DNA of 64,000 bases from Neoscytalidium dimidiatum (GCA_037367355.1 CM074705.1:186001-250000); one strand, 5' to 3'; positions 1 through 11,291 are shown, counted from the first letter of the stretch. Numbers and translations are program-made. The notes: generated from the letters alone by a model not told the origin.

Positions 1-374
1 TCCCCGGCGACCGCTACGTGCCTGTCAAGAAGGTAAGCTTCCGTTTGCGTTTGACTTTCTAGTTGCATCTATTGACATCGGTACAGCCTACCGGAGGTGT
101 TATCCTCGTGACAGACACGAAGCCCTCGGAACCTAAGGAGCTTCTCGAACTCAAGGTCAAGAAAGCTTCAACCACTCCAGCACCTGGTGCTCCCGGGCAT
201 TCTCTCCAGGATCGCGTGGAGGATGCCTACAGCTCTCGCGACACGGGTGCCACTCAAACCACTGGCGCAGCGGAAGCAGCGGGTGTCCTCACTGCCGTGG
301 ACGAAGACGAGGATGGAGAGGAGGCATCGGCGCCCAGGGACTTCGAATACTACTCTGACGGTGGCGAAGAGTAG
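1..374 (+). CDS. 3' end of an unidentified protein with acidic C-terminus (5' partial)
   Basis: Two exons are visible: 1-32, reading PGDRYVPVKK, and 87-374, starting PTGGVILVTDTKPSEP and ending at TAG. The 54-nt intron (GTAAGC..ACAG) joins them in phase 0. The last ~60 residues are Ala/Thr/Glu/Asp-rich and end in an acidic tail (DFEYYSDGGEE), which looks disordered. No domain is recognisable in the visible ~105 residues and the gene starts upstream of the window, so I assign no function. An antisense frame over 168-650 is a shadow. I am confident it is coding because splice sites and frame agree. Confidence 0.7.
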
Positions 375-1452
375 AGTCGAGTCCTTTTCTTCTCCTTGTA
401 CATCACCATTGGGTGCTGTTAAGGAGCGGCTTTCTCTTTCTTCAACATCAAATGGATTACTAGTCTCGAAGGCCTTTTCTTCCCCGCGGGGGTATTCCAG
501 CATTAACCTGGCAAATAGCGGGGCGTAATTAAGGGTGAGAGGCGTGGAGGGAATTAAGGCAGGCCCAATAGGTGGCAACGGAGTAGGTTCAAAGAATACG
601 CCAGCGTACTCACTGACCAAGGCGAGTAGAACCTGGCTATAGGAAGACAATCACAGCTTGCGATAGACTTGGCGCTACTATGTTCACTGCTTTTCTGCTC
701 GATTAGTCGGTGGACTTCGCTTATTTTTTTTCCCCCTTCCGGTTGCGGCAAGGTGTATACTATGCATGAATTGAAGCGATGATTACATTGTATATTTCAT
801 GACTATCAAAGCTATCGAATAAACGTTGCCTGGACCGGTAGTCTTGTGATTCTTGTTGGCCTGTGCATGCATGTCTGAATCTGGTGGTGCATGTCCCGAA
901 TCCTACCATTTCAGTATTTCTTCATCGAAATACGAGCTGCTATCAACCCCGCGCTTACGATTCTCTCGCGCCCATATTTTGGATTTATCGTCCGACAGAT
1001 CCGCCCTTCGAGCGGACCAGCGGGCCACCGGTCCGAGAAGTCGTGACTGCGTTAGCGACCCCACCGATAGACATATCCTGTCCGACTCGGTCGTTCTCCC
1101 GTTGGGTATTGTCGCAATAACTGGTGGCGTGTTCTTCGTAGAAAGTTCTGAAGCGATGCGAACTCTCTTTCTTTTCCGAGGCCAAGCCAACGTGACCACA
1201 TGAGCGGGTGGCCTTGAACCGGACGCCCAGATGCGTTCGGTTGATTCAGCGAAAAGCGCCAGAGAACGGGGGAAGCCAATGCGAAGCTGCCTTCCCTCCC
1301 AATCGCCGTGTTTGCCTCTTGCGCAGCAGCAGGACAGCGTGCTCTCGTGGTTGATCGGCCACCCTCGCACCAAACGTTGCAGTTCCCAAGTTTGTGTTCT
1401 TCGGATTCGCCCGTGCTTTGATATCCACCCCATATATCGGCGCTTCGTATTT
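375..1452. other. Intergenic, converging 3' ends
   Basis: This lies between the end of the first gene and the end of the minus-strand LSM gene. An AATAAA at about 818-823 could serve 3' end formation. Several overlapping frames are open in 850-1430 (one of 176 codons on the minus strand), but none shows a domain, splice pattern or single dominant frame. I see no supportable gene. Confidence 0.5.
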
Positions 1453-1941
1453 TCATGTCGTCATCGTCGTCGCCGTCGTCGGTGGCGGCAGCACCGGCAC
1501 CGGCGCCCACGGCGTCTCCTCGCACTCGATTTTGGTGATGTACATGCCGGGCACAACCACTAGCCCCACGTACCGGCTGCTGAGCGGCAGCTGCACGCTC
1601 GGGTCGCCCGACGCGCGGATGGCGGCGCGGATAGCGGCCTCGCTGGGTGGTCGGTACTCGTGCGTGAGGGCGAGGATGATGTTGCGGTCCTGCGGGTGGG
1701 GATTAGTCCGGTTGGAAGGGGCGAAAGAGTTTCGAGGAGGATGTGGGGGCGGGGCGGGGCTGAAGGGCGAACGCACCTTGTCGGTGCATTTCATCTGCCC
1801 GATGAACATGCGTTTGTCCGTGACGTGGACGCGCAGGTTGCGGCCGATGAATTGGGATAGGTAGGTCGTCGCTTGGCTGGGGGACAGGGAAGGCGTGGGC
1901 GCGGTGGGAGGCGCCGGGCCGGCTGCTGAGGTCGTCGCCAT
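1453..1941 (-). CDS. LSM-domain protein, NatC auxiliary subunit Naa38/LSMD1-like
   Basis: Exon 1 is 1941-1777 and exon 2 is 1689-1453, giving 133 aa. The protein has a Pro/Ala/Ser-rich leader (~1-25), then an Sm-like fold: Sm1 in YLSQFIGRNLRVHVTDKRMF (residues ~27-46) and Sm2 in YVGLVVVPGMYITKIECEE. This order resembles Naa38/LSMD1, the small auxiliary subunit of the cytosolic NatC N-terminal acetyltransferase, more than the canonical Lsm1-8 proteins. The 87-nt intron (GTGCGT..CGCAG) is a multiple of three and has no stop, so retention would insert 29 in-frame residues between the two Sm motifs. The start has a good context and lies only 163 bp from the divergent HET gene. An unassigned Lsm protein is the alternative. 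Confidence 0.8.
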   Translation of the reverse strand: MATTSAAGPAPPTAPTPSLSPSQATTYLSQFIGRNLRVHVTDKRMFIGQMKCTDKVRSPFSPAPPPHPPRNSFAPSNRTNPHPQDRNIILALTHEYRPPSEAAIRAAIRASGDPSVQLPLSSRYVGLVVVPGMYITKIECEETPWAPVPVLPPPTTATTMTT

Positions 1942-2104
1942 TGTGTGGAGGGTTTGTGGTGCTGGTTTCGGCGGAGATCGGTGATGCTGTTGTGGTGGGG
2001 AGGGAGCTTGGGCGGCAACGAGTTTCGCTGCCGGTGGATCGGTTGCTGCGCCGCAGGCTGCTGCCGACCACCACCTTTCCGAACCAACGCATCTGTTCTT
2101 CGTA
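1942..2104. promoter_or_regulatory. Short shared intergenic region between divergent LSM and HET genes
   Basis: The two start codons are separated by only 163 bp, so both 5' regions must overlap here. No clear TATA box is visible. The compact head-to-head arrangement is the only evidence of regulatory function. Confidence 0.35.
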
Positions 2105-4298
2105 ATGATTGAGGAGAAAGGCCTCGTTGCCCTTCATAGGCTGTGCCTGTACTGTCGGCATTTCCTCCATACTTTTGACCGCCGGTTGAAATCCCTTGGG
2201 CCTGAGAATCATCATACGCAGTCTGCTGAGATCCATGCGTTTCATCACCTTCCCGACATTCAGTGCATACTAGAATCTGCATATAATGGCTGTCATCTCT
2301 GCTCCATATTTTCCGGTCGTCTCAAGGACAAATACGGACGGTTCCAGTTGGACGCGTTCCGGCCTGACTCACCGTTTCTGGTACTCAGACAGGACTCGCA
2401 GACCACAAAATCAAGACCAATATTTACTATTGAGCTGTATAAAGAAAGCCCAGGCCATCATTTAGTCTCTCAGTCTAGTTCCCTAGTCACCATTCGAGCC
2501 GAAATCCGCAGTCACCAGATAATTGCTACGACGGCGTACGAGACTCAGACTCACGACGTTTTCCGGGAAGAAGATCGTGATCGCCATGTACGCTTAATAC
2601 AGCATTGGATCAACCAGTGCTGCACATCTCACAGTGATTGTCGAATGTCTCAGCAACTGGGACGACCAACACGCCTTCTGGACCTCCAGTTGGACAATGC
2701 ATCCCTAGATATCCGATTAGTAGATGGCTCACAGACTTTCGATTCACCTTACGCAACTTTGAGTTACCGTTGGGGTTCCAGACTACCATTAACGCTACTC
2801 CCTACGAATATCGACTCGTTCAAGAAGAGGATCCCTTATGCTTCGTTACCCAAGACGTTCCAGGATGCCATAGAAATCTGTCGGAAGCTCTCGATCAGAT
2901 ACCTTTGGATTGATTCATTATGCATCATCCAAGGAGTTTTAGGAGATTTTGAGAAAGAGGCAGCCAAGATGGAGTCTGTCTACGCCGGATCCTTTATAAC
3001 CATTGCAGCGGCAGAGGCTGTCGACAGTTGGCAAGGGTTCCTGAGTGAAATCAATCCATTGCAAGAAGAGAATTGCTTGCATGTGTTGGGACGGTCAAAC
3101 AGGTTACTTTCAATTGAAAGTGGGACGCAGAGGAAGTACCTCGGGGAATACGCTCTCGATAAACGCGGTTGGGCTTTCCAGGAACGCCTTCTCTCCCCAC
3201 GATCATTGTACTTTTCCTCACATGGTGTGGAGTGGGAATGCCGGCAGTGCACAGGCACAACGAGTAACCTCGTCTCCTCTGAGGAGATCTTTGTTATGGG
3301 GCAATTGAGCAAGCGGCTGTACGCACCGCTGGTGCAGCTTGTGAGCCTAAGACATCGCAGAGAATCCGCTGTATTCCAACGTCATTGTCGGTGACCAGTC
3401 CCTCTTTCCTTAAGGAAAATACTAACGTCAATTTGGACGTTTAGGGAACGATATACTCATGCAGTACACCAGGACGTCTTTGAGCTACTCTTCGGACAAG
3501 CTTCCAGCACTTGCTGGAGTATCTGCGATTGCTGAAAGGAAATTCAGAATTAGAGCGTCGTTCGGGTTGTGGCTCAAATACTTCACGAGTGAACTTCTCT
3601 GGACCACTGTCGATGGAGGTCAAAAGCCGCAAGCTACGAGAGTGTATGGGCGGGCACCAAGCTGGTCTTGGGCATCAATTGAAGGTGCAGTCGAAAAGCA
3701 TCACATCACAGGGAGTTACGAGCTTAGCACCAAGGAAAGGCAATATACGGCAAAGGTGGTAGTTGCGCCACCGGCGACTTCGTTCACCAACCCTCCCGCA
3801 ACCTGGGCGCCGATTGGACTACGTGGACCAATGGCACGTTGTGTTTACGGGAGATACATTGGAGGACTATCTGCAAAGGCTAATGGAAAGATGGTCATAC
3901 TGAGTCAGGATACCACCGCGTATGTGGATAGTCATGGAGTGTATCGAATGCGAAGGTTTTCCGAAGATATTGAATTGGAAGAAAGTCGAAGCTTAGTCTG
4001 TTTGCTCATAAGACGGGTTATCTGGAGTGAGCGCAGAGGATCATTGGCCCGTTCAGACGCCCAGGATACCAAGTTGGTCGTAGAAGATGTAGGGTTGGTT
4101 CTTGCATCGACTGGGGCACACTCTCGTCAGTTCGAGCGGGTTGGACTCTATAACGAGAGTGCGGAAATAAGGGTCCCGTATCCGAGGAGGGACATTTCAG
4201 CAGAAACTTGGGCAAAGCTATTGTCACAGATCACGCAAGGCTTAATAATGTTCCCTACCGATAGCAGAATCCGAGAGGCCACAGTCGAGATAGTGTAG
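2105..4298 (+). CDS. HET-domain protein (heterokaryon incompatibility type)
   Basis: Exon 1 is 2105-3386 and exon 2 is 3445-4298, giving 711 aa. The N-terminus has the Cys pairs usual before HET domains (LYCRHF, then GCHLCSIF). The HET domain spans about 216-360: YATLSYRWG, then LPKTFQDAIEICRKLSIRYLWIDSLCIIQ, then RGWAFQERLLSPR. The C-terminal part (SDKLPALAG, then RAPSWSWASIEG) is typical of this family. HET proteins mediate non-self recognition and cell death after fusion of incompatible hyphae; ligand and partner cannot be told from sequence. The intron has an ideal TACTAAC branch point (3420-3426) and TTTAG acceptor, but the frame closes only with a weak GTCGGT donor. That junction rebuilds the Trp expected in the motif. 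A better-looking GTGACC four bases on is out of frame, so a frameshifted allele is possible. Confidence 0.85.
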
Positions 4299-4827
4299 GG
4301 AGGGGATGTTGAGTCAAGATAAGATGATAAATGAGGAAATGCTGTCCTCCATTAGGATTTCCTAAGTAAGAAATTGAGTATTATGGCACAAGGTATTAAG
4401 AAATGTTGTGGATGCTCTCCAGTGGCCAAAATGAGCGTTACGCGTGGAAAGCATGCCACCAAAACCGTAGAGAGTACTGTTTAGCAGGGTTGGAGCTTCA
4501 AACTGCATCGACGAGCTGTGATCTGACAGGAAAATCTGCAGAGCACCGCATAGTCAAAAGTGAGAGGGCTTTGTGAATGACGTGACATGCTGGCGCGCTT
4601 AATGCTGCAAAAGCCCGTGGCTTCCTCAATAAGAAGGAACTCACCAGCGCACGAGCCGCGCCTGTACATAAATTCTGCGCCGCGCACCTGGACACTCCCT
4701 TCTCAACAACAACATCACTCTCTACCGTAAGTCACGACCAATGCTTTGGATGAGCCTGCCGGCGGGAGAGGTTACTTAGATATCAGCAGCGAACACACAC
4801 ACACACACACACACACACATCACCACG
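4299..4827. other. Intergenic: HET 3' end and promoter of the next + gene
   Basis: It holds the HET 3' flank and the 5' flank of the gene at 4828. A dinucleotide repeat abuts the start codon (listed separately). Small minus-strand frames at 4481-4695 look random. Confidence 0.5.
4793..4819 (+). repeat. AC dinucleotide microsatellite in 5' leader
   Basis: Thirteen and a half AC units end 8 nt before the ATG at 4828, so the repeat is probably transcribed in the 5' UTR. Confidence 0.95.
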
Positions 4828-6103
4828 ATGTCGAACAAACTGCAGCCCACCGGCGAGCGCATCGTCCTCCTCACCGGCCCTCGTGGCTCACCTACGGAAA
4901 ACCCGGTCAGCTCCATTTCGCTTCTGGCCAAGCGTGTGAACGAGCTCCTCGACAAGCCGGACGAAATCGCCAACAAGAAGGAGTTTGTAGTTGCCGGTGG
5001 CTGGACCTTTTCCAAGGACACCATGGACGTCATCAAGGCCAAGTTCGGCAAGCTCGACCTTGACTGTGCCATTGACACAGAGACCGACGAGCCTGTCCGC
5101 ACTGGTGATCTCACCCGTGCCCGCTCGCAGAGCAGCGCTGCGCAGAAGACCGCTCTGCAGAAGCACGAGCTTGAGTGGTCGCTCGCTGTCAACCTCATCA
5201 AGTCGATCCTCGAGAAGATCCAGGGTCTGCGCTCCCTCGAGTAAGTGTTGCCTAGCTGACATGTTTGAATCAGTTGACTACATCAGATGGGAGACCGACC
5301 TGCCTTTCTCCAAGGAGATCTGGCCTGTTATTCCGAAGGATATCCAGAAGCTTAGCCTCAACATGTTCGTCCCGGATGGTGAAGACCGCGACGTCCACGA
5401 GCCGCACCCGGATTACTTTGCGCATGACGATCTTATGCACTTGACTCATTTTCATAACCTCACCAGCCTTCGCGTCTACAACATGGTTGACTCGTTCCAG
5501 GCTATTCTTTGGGTGGCCGTCTGGAAGAACCCTGGACTCATCACCCTGGAACTTGGCATGCGTGACAACCCCATTACCCGTGACAGCGAAAATGGTGGCA
5601 AGCCGATGCCCGTCATCGACGATAACTGGAAGTATGATAGCGAGCGTGCTGCCGCCGAAATCTACCGGTAAGTGCCCGCGCTCTTTAGCGAGTTTTCGAA
5701 ACTGACAACAGGCAGCGGTCGAGAGGGTGCTGGAACGCTTCACCACCAGTACGGCCATGGCGAGTATCTTGACCGTGTTGCCATTAGCAAAGCCCGCAAC
5801 GTTGTCCTCTACGATATGGGTGAACTCAAGCCCATGCCCATGAAGACCCTGCGCCTGTGCAACTTTGTTGTTGACGACACTTCCTTTGCCGAATTCTTCG
5901 AAGGCCTCCACAAGATCGTTTTCTGCCAGAAGTGCGTCGATGCTGGCTTCGTCCTACCGAAGAAGCTCAAGGACACCGTCCACATCTTCACTCGTGCCGA
6001 CGGTCTTGGAGAGCTTATCGAGGGAGGCGAATCTGAGGTCGAGGTGAAGGCTGTGAACGACCTTGCCTGCCAGGTCACGGAGGGAGGCGAGACTACGACT
6101 TAA
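4828..6103 (+). CDS. Uncharacterised 393-aa protein
   Basis: There are three exons: 4828-5240, 5287-5667 and 5716-6103. Introns are 46 nt (GTAAGT..CATCAG) and 48 nt (GTAAGT..GGCAG). For the second, a CAG four bases upstream would break the frame, which fixes the acceptor. The protein is acidic, soluble, and has no signal peptide or membrane segment. It has amphipathic stretches (LAKRVNELLDKP; LEWSLAVNLIKSILEKIQ) and leucine-spaced segments (LTHFHNLTSLRVYNM; NPGLITLELGMRDNP) that suggest an LRR-like or otherwise repetitive fold. I recognise no named domain or catalytic motif. The clean splicing and third-position bias make this a real gene. It may belong to a fungal-only family, but I cannot confirm that here. 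Confidence 0.85.
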
Positions 6104-6784
6104 AAGTGTTGGCACTGCTTGATGAGATTATATGGAGACGGTTGGATCATGGGCACATGATCTAAAGAGGGTAGCGAGTAAGTGGATTCATGGATAATGA
6201 TGGAGATAGCGGTAGATTCACATTGAGTACCCGCCATGCAAGCGGTGTGATAGTGCAAAATACACGACATGAAACCCAAAGAGGAAGCCACGACATGAAG
6301 AAGGTGAAGAATCGTCTGGGCGCACCAAGCAAGCGCGCCGCGCCGACATTGAGCCAATGGGCTCTCGGAAGCCAGCTGGAAGCTTAGCGTTCTGTATGGA
6401 GCCACAACTGTCGGCGAGCGAAGCATGAAAGAACTACTTGTGGCGCACGCGGCATTCCGCAGTAACCAAGTGCGGGAAAAAGGCCGTGTACCCGCTGTGG
6501 TAAAGGCTGCGGTACCTCAGCTATGCCCAAGAAGATACTCTCTCAGTAGTTTATTGAGCATACTGATGTACTTGACTGAGTACGTGAGAGCAGGGTCGTG
6601 GTATCAGTAAGAGAGTGGTGCGAGTCGAGGAAGAAAGGAAGACTTGAGGTCCAGAACGCACAGGGCGGCGAGCTGTTTTCCCGGGCGCTCGTCATTGATT
6701 TTCCTGGTTGCCAGGGTCTCATCTGTATTCTGCCCTTCTCATCTCCGTCACAACCTTAATCGTACCCACACCTTTCCCGGCGAA
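6104..6784. other. Intergenic, nothing recognisable
   Basis: This is the 3' flank of the 393-aa gene and 5' flank of a small membrane-protein gene. Short frames at 6190-6387 and 6425-6610 have no features. CT-rich stretches before 6785 fit a fungal promoter or leader. Confidence 0.5.
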
Positions 6785-7033
6785 ATGAGCGACAAGGGCT
6801 CTGAATCAGCGCTGTCCAAATACCGGTACCACGCTCTTTTTGCAGCATGGTTCCTTGTCACAGGAGCCGCCTTCTACCGTGTTTCACGGCAGCCTTACAA
6901 CTCACGCCTCAAGTCGGAGCAATATGAGACCATTTTCAAAGGCACTTCTCTTGCGGCCGTGCTCACCGGAATCGGCATGAGCGGACAGTTGAACAGAGCT
7001 CGAAGCACGCCGGCGCAGGACGGGACGCGATGA
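6785..7033 (+). CDS. Small membrane protein, 82 aa, unknown function
   Basis: This is an intronless small gene starting MSDKGSESALSKYRYH. I chose the ATG at 6785 over the upstream in-frame start at 6644 because the extra residues look like translated leader and the 6785 site has a good context (GCGAAATGAG). Two hydrophobic segments, ~16-33 (HALFAAWFLVTGAAFYRV) and ~53-68 (GTSLAAVLTGIGMSG), could form a hairpin. They are separated by a basic, Tyr/Glu-containing loop, and the tail is polar. Size and topology resemble small mitochondrial inner-membrane or ER proteins, but I recognise no family. The open frame is modest, so coding status rests on its amino-acid pattern. Confidence 0.55.
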   Translation: MSDKGSESALSKYRYHALFAAWFLVTGAAFYRVSRQPYNSRLKSEQYETIFKGTSLAAVLTGIGMSGQLNRARSTPAQDGTR

Positions 7034-7518
7034 CGGCGCGGGAGGATGGAGCATGTCACCAGGTCGCCCCGCAGAGCCCCAGGCCGGTAAGGCATTTGTA
7101 TTAACGCAGTACCAAGCACGCCGCCCCATAAGCACACCACTTTATCCATCGCGGAGTTGGCAATAAGTGGGGATGATCCAGCTAACGACCCTGTCGGTCC
7201 GCGACCTGCCCAATTGGCCTTCCGGCATCAGCAGCAGACCCGGTTGTGCGAGAGGATAGCCAAGAGGCGTGCCTCCCGTAGGATGACGAGGATGGTGCGG
7301 GGAAACACAGCGCGCTTGCAACCCCAGTCATGGCCGGTGCCCACCCAGTCACCCGCGCCCCCCCTAGACCGGGAAAGCATGCAAGTCATGCCGAGACAGT
7401 ATGGCTGTATATAAGGAAATGTCGAGACCGTCTCGTTTCCTCGCCATCTACGACGAGCCTTAGTCTTCTTCCGGTTGTCGCCAACGCTGCTGCTCTGCTT
7501 AAACCCGGTCCGACAGTC
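7034..7518. other. Intergenic: alpha-glucosidase promoter
   Basis: It holds the 3' flank of the small gene and the promoter of the GH31 gene, including the TATA box listed separately. No other gene is supportable. Confidence 0.5.
7408..7414 (+). promoter_or_regulatory. TATA box of the alpha-glucosidase gene
   Basis: TATATAA lies 105 bp upstream of the ATG at 7519, a normal distance for an inducible fungal gene. Confidence 0.55.
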
Positions 7519-10500
7519 ATGCTGCTCGACCGGCCGCTGCTGGTTGCCGCTTTTGGAACTGTCTGCTCCGCAGGCGCCATCTCGGTCCGCCAGAGCTCGC
7601 CCGGCGCCGACAGCTGCCCGGGGTACACGGCTTCCAACGTCGTCGATGCCGGTACCTCGCTCACTGCTGATTTGAGCCTGGCCGGCGCCCCATGCAATGC
7701 TTACGGCGATGACCTCACGGACCTGAAGCTTAGCGTCGAGTACCAGACCGGTGAGTGAGAACCTTATCCGCCCCGCCTTTGTTCCCTTCTTCCTTGCCGG
7801 CTTGCTGCATCGACCTCTTCTGTTTCCTTTTGTCTTTGGGAAAGGGTGGGATGCGAGGAGAGCATCAGGCACCAAGATTCCCGCGTTGGTTATTGGACGA
7901 GCTAAGCAAACATACTGCTACACGTCACACAGGAGCGTGATGGGAAGCTCGCCTGTGCATTACGCTCGTTTCAAACCCATGTTTCCCACCGGTCATCTGC
8001 AGGCGCGCAAGCTTTCAGAAAGATGAATGCCCGTTTGCTGTGTTCCTCACCACTGCATCAACCAGCATGAATTCTCGGGTTTATTCGAAACATCTGCTGA
8101 TGCGCAGGGAAACACCGCAGCCAATCGCCTTCACGTCCAGATCTACGACGCGGCAGAGAACGTCTATCAGGTGCCGGAATCCGTCCTGCCACGGCCGACT
8201 GCTGGAAATGGCTCCGTTCCCGCATCGAGCGCCGCCATTCAATTCAAGTGGATTGAAGACCCCTTTTCGTTCTCGGTCATCCGCACCGCAACCAATGAGA
8301 CTTTATTCGATACGGCCGACTCGCCGTTGATTTTTGAGTCTCAGTACTTGAGGCTGCGGACCAAGTTGCCTGACGAGCCTAACATCTACGGCTTGGGTGA
8401 ACATAGTGACTCATTCCGCCTGAATAGCACCAATTACACCCGTACGATCTGGAATAGAGATGCCTACGGCGTGCCACCGGGCTCGAATCTGTACGGTGCA
8501 CATCCGGTGTACTTCGACCACAGGGGTTCCTCCGGCACCCATGGCGTCTTCCTGCTTAGCTCCAACGGCATTGAAGCCAAAATCGACCGCGACGCAGCTG
8601 ACGGCCAGTATCTTGAGTACAATGTCCTTGGCGGCATCGTGGACCTTTATTTCCTCGCAGGCCCCTCTCCCAAGGACGTCAGCAAGCAATATGCCGAAGT
8701 CGTTGGGCTGCCTGCAATGCAGGCTTACTGGGCCTTTGGTTTTCATCAGTGCAGATACGGTTATCGGGATGTGTACGACGTTGCTGAGGTTGTGGCCAAC
8801 TACTCGCTAGCGGGGATCCCTCTCGAGACTATGTGGACCGATATCGACTACATGGATCTCAGAAAAGTGTTCACGCTCGATCCGGCACGCTTTCCACTTC
8901 CGCTTGTGCGTCAATTGGTGGACACTCTGCATTCAAAGCAACAGCACTATATTGTCATGGTCGATCCAGCGGTCGCCTACCTCAACAACAGCGCTTACGA
9001 CAACGGGGCAGCGCAGGATGTCTTCCTGAAGGCTTCTAATGATTCTTACTTTATTGGCGTGGTTTGGCCTGGCCCGACTGTGTTTCCCGATTGGTTCCAC
9101 CCCAACACTCAGTCGTACTGGGACAGCGAGTTTGCGAGCTTCTTCAGCGCCGACACAGGTGTAGACATCGATGCCTTGTGGATTGATATGAACGAAGCGG
9201 CCAATTTCTGCGACTTCCCTTGCGCCGACCCCTATGGCTATGCAGAAGCAAACAACCAGCCGCCAGACCCACCACCAGTGCGGCCCAACAGCGGAAGACC
9301 TATCCCTGGCTTCCCAGCTGATTTCCAACCAAATAGCACTGCTCTTCCTAATAGAATGCTGTCAAGACGACAGGCAACTGGAACGAAGCTTGGCCTCCCA
9401 GGAAGAGATCTGTTGAACCCCGCGTACCAAATCTCGAACCTCGCCGGCTCTATCTCCAACAAGACTGTTTCCACGAACGTTATCCATTACAATGGTCTGG
9501 CTGAGTATGACACGCACAACCTGTACGGCACGATGATGTCCACTGCGAGTAGGATTGCCATGGAAAAGCGACGGCCTGGGAGAAGGCCGTTGATCATTAC
9601 GCGTAGTACCTTCGCGGGTGCGGGCAAGGATGTCGGACATTGGTTGGGGGACAATCTCTCTGATTGGGAGCACTACAGGTGAGAATGTTGCAGCTGTAGA
9701 TAGCCCGCAGCTAACACGCAGTAGGTTTTCGATTTCTCAGCTGCTCCAGTTTGCAGCTCTGTACCAGGTGCCGATGGTTGGCTCTGATGTTTGCGGATTT
9801 GGAGACAATACGACGGAAACGTTGTGTGCCAGATGGGCGCTACTGGGGGCTTTCTCGACGTTCTACAGGGTGAGTGGATTGTGCCTTTCGAGCGGGAGAG
9901 GGCTGGTCAAAAGCCGTTTGAAACGCGGTTGCTGACGCCTGCAACTCCAGAACCACAACCAGGACAACGCAATTTCACAAGAATTCTACCGCTGGCCGCT
10001 TGTCACCGAAGCAGCCAAGAACGCGATCGACGTGCGGTACCGGCTGCTTGACTACCTATACACAGCCTTCCACCGGCAGACTCAGACGGGCGAGCCGGTG
10101 GTCAATCCGCTATTCTTCATCTATCCTGATGATGCGAACACATTTGGCGTTGATTTACAGTACTTCTATGGAGACTCGATACTGGTGAGTCCCGTCACGG
10201 AGGAGAACGTGACGACTGTAGACATATACCTACCCGACGATGTCTTCTATGATCTCTGGACGGGCGAAACGGTGCGCGGAAATGGGTCGTACATCACGCT
10301 GCCGGACGTGCCGTACACGACGATTCCACTACACGTGAGGGGAGGCAGCATCATTCCGCTGCGTGCGGCGTCGGCCAATACGACGACGGAGCTACGCAAG
10401 CAGAACTTTACGCTACTGATCGCTCCCGGGCTGGATGGAACGGCTAGTGGCAGCCTGTACCTGGACGAGGGAGACGCAATCGATCAGCCGGCCACGTCGG

Positions 10501-10685
10501 AGATCCAGTTCAACTACGACGGCCAGAAGCTGGCGCTGAGTGGGTCGTTTGGATATGATTCGGGGGCGGTGATTAGCGGAGTGCGGGTGCTGGGGTCGTC
10601 TGGCAACAGCACGACGGGCAGGGTCATGGCAGCTGAAGCCCCGCTGTCGATTGCGCTGAGCTCGCCAGCAGAGATAGCCGTGTAG
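7519..10685 (+). CDS. Secreted GH31 alpha-glucosidase
   Basis: Four exons give 889 aa: 7519-7750, 8121-9678, 9725-9869 and 9951-10685. The first intron is long (370 nt). Its CAG acceptor at 8118-8120 was chosen because it restores frame and gives [17 protein letters not shown], as in AgdA-like enzymes. A signal peptide is visible ([20 protein letters not shown]). The N-terminal galactose-mutarotase-like domain is followed by the GH31 barrel. The nucleophile motif [10 protein letters not shown] puts Asp433 at the catalytic position, and GDN in [10 protein letters not shown] gives acid/base Asp588. The C-terminal beta domains follow ([18 protein letters not shown]). Many Asn-x-Ser/Thr sequons fit secretion. 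The enzyme releases glucose from maltose and malto-oligosaccharides outside the cell or in the wall. Transglucosylation, as in fungal AgdA, is possible. Exact specificity is inferred. Confidence 0.95.
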
Positions 10686-10704
10686 TTAGTTAGAGCAGCG
10701 GCGG

Positions 10705-10731
10705 CAGCAGCAGCAGCAGCAGCAGCAGCAG
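10705..10731 (+). repeat. CAG trinucleotide repeat (9 units)
   Basis: Nine consecutive CAG units lie 20 nt after the alpha-glucosidase stop codon, probably in its 3' UTR. Confidence 0.95.
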
Positions 10732-11261
10732 AAACAGGGAAAAGCGCGAGCATTATTGCCTGGCGCGCATCGGGTGACTGGACGGCGACCCTTGCTACGC
10801 TTCCTGTTCGTGGATGCAGCCCGTGACTTGCAGGCCGGGGAGCGCGTGGCAGCCAATAGGCCCGGCGGGCGCGACAGCCGTAACAACCGACGTGGCTGAC
10901 GCGGAGTCAATTTCGCGATGCGGGTGTGTCTGGCCGGGAGCTGGCAGCGCGCAGGAGCAGACCAGGCGCAGGCGGCGCGGCGGGCGGCAGGGCTGGGCGG
11001 AGTCACACGTTGGGTCTGGAGGGCGCGTGGGAGGGGCGGCCATTGTGTTGCCCGTTTGGGACGGCGCGTCGGCGCGTGTCTTGGGCGGGAGGCTCCAGCT
11101 CCTACCGTACGATCACGATCGCGGAAGCAAGGCCAAGCGCTGCCCGCTGCCCGCTGCCCGCTGCCCGTCCCTTTGAACCGGCCCGCAAGCATGCGAGACC
11201 GACCGGGCTGTCTCTCGGGTCGTGTCACGCCGGCCGGCCTGCGCGCGTACTGCGGCCGCTT

Positions 11262-11291
11262 CTGCTGCTGCTGCTGCCGCTGCTGCTGCTG
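11262..11291 (+). repeat. CTG trinucleotide repeat, one interruption
   Basis: Five CTG units, one CCG, then four CTG units lie upstream of the Cac2 start. It is the inverse complement of the CAG run about 530 bp upstream. Confidence 0.9.

Noticed and set aside
903..1433. 176-codon minus-strand frame
   Set aside because: It overlaps other equally open frames and shows no domain, hydrophobic pattern or splice context.
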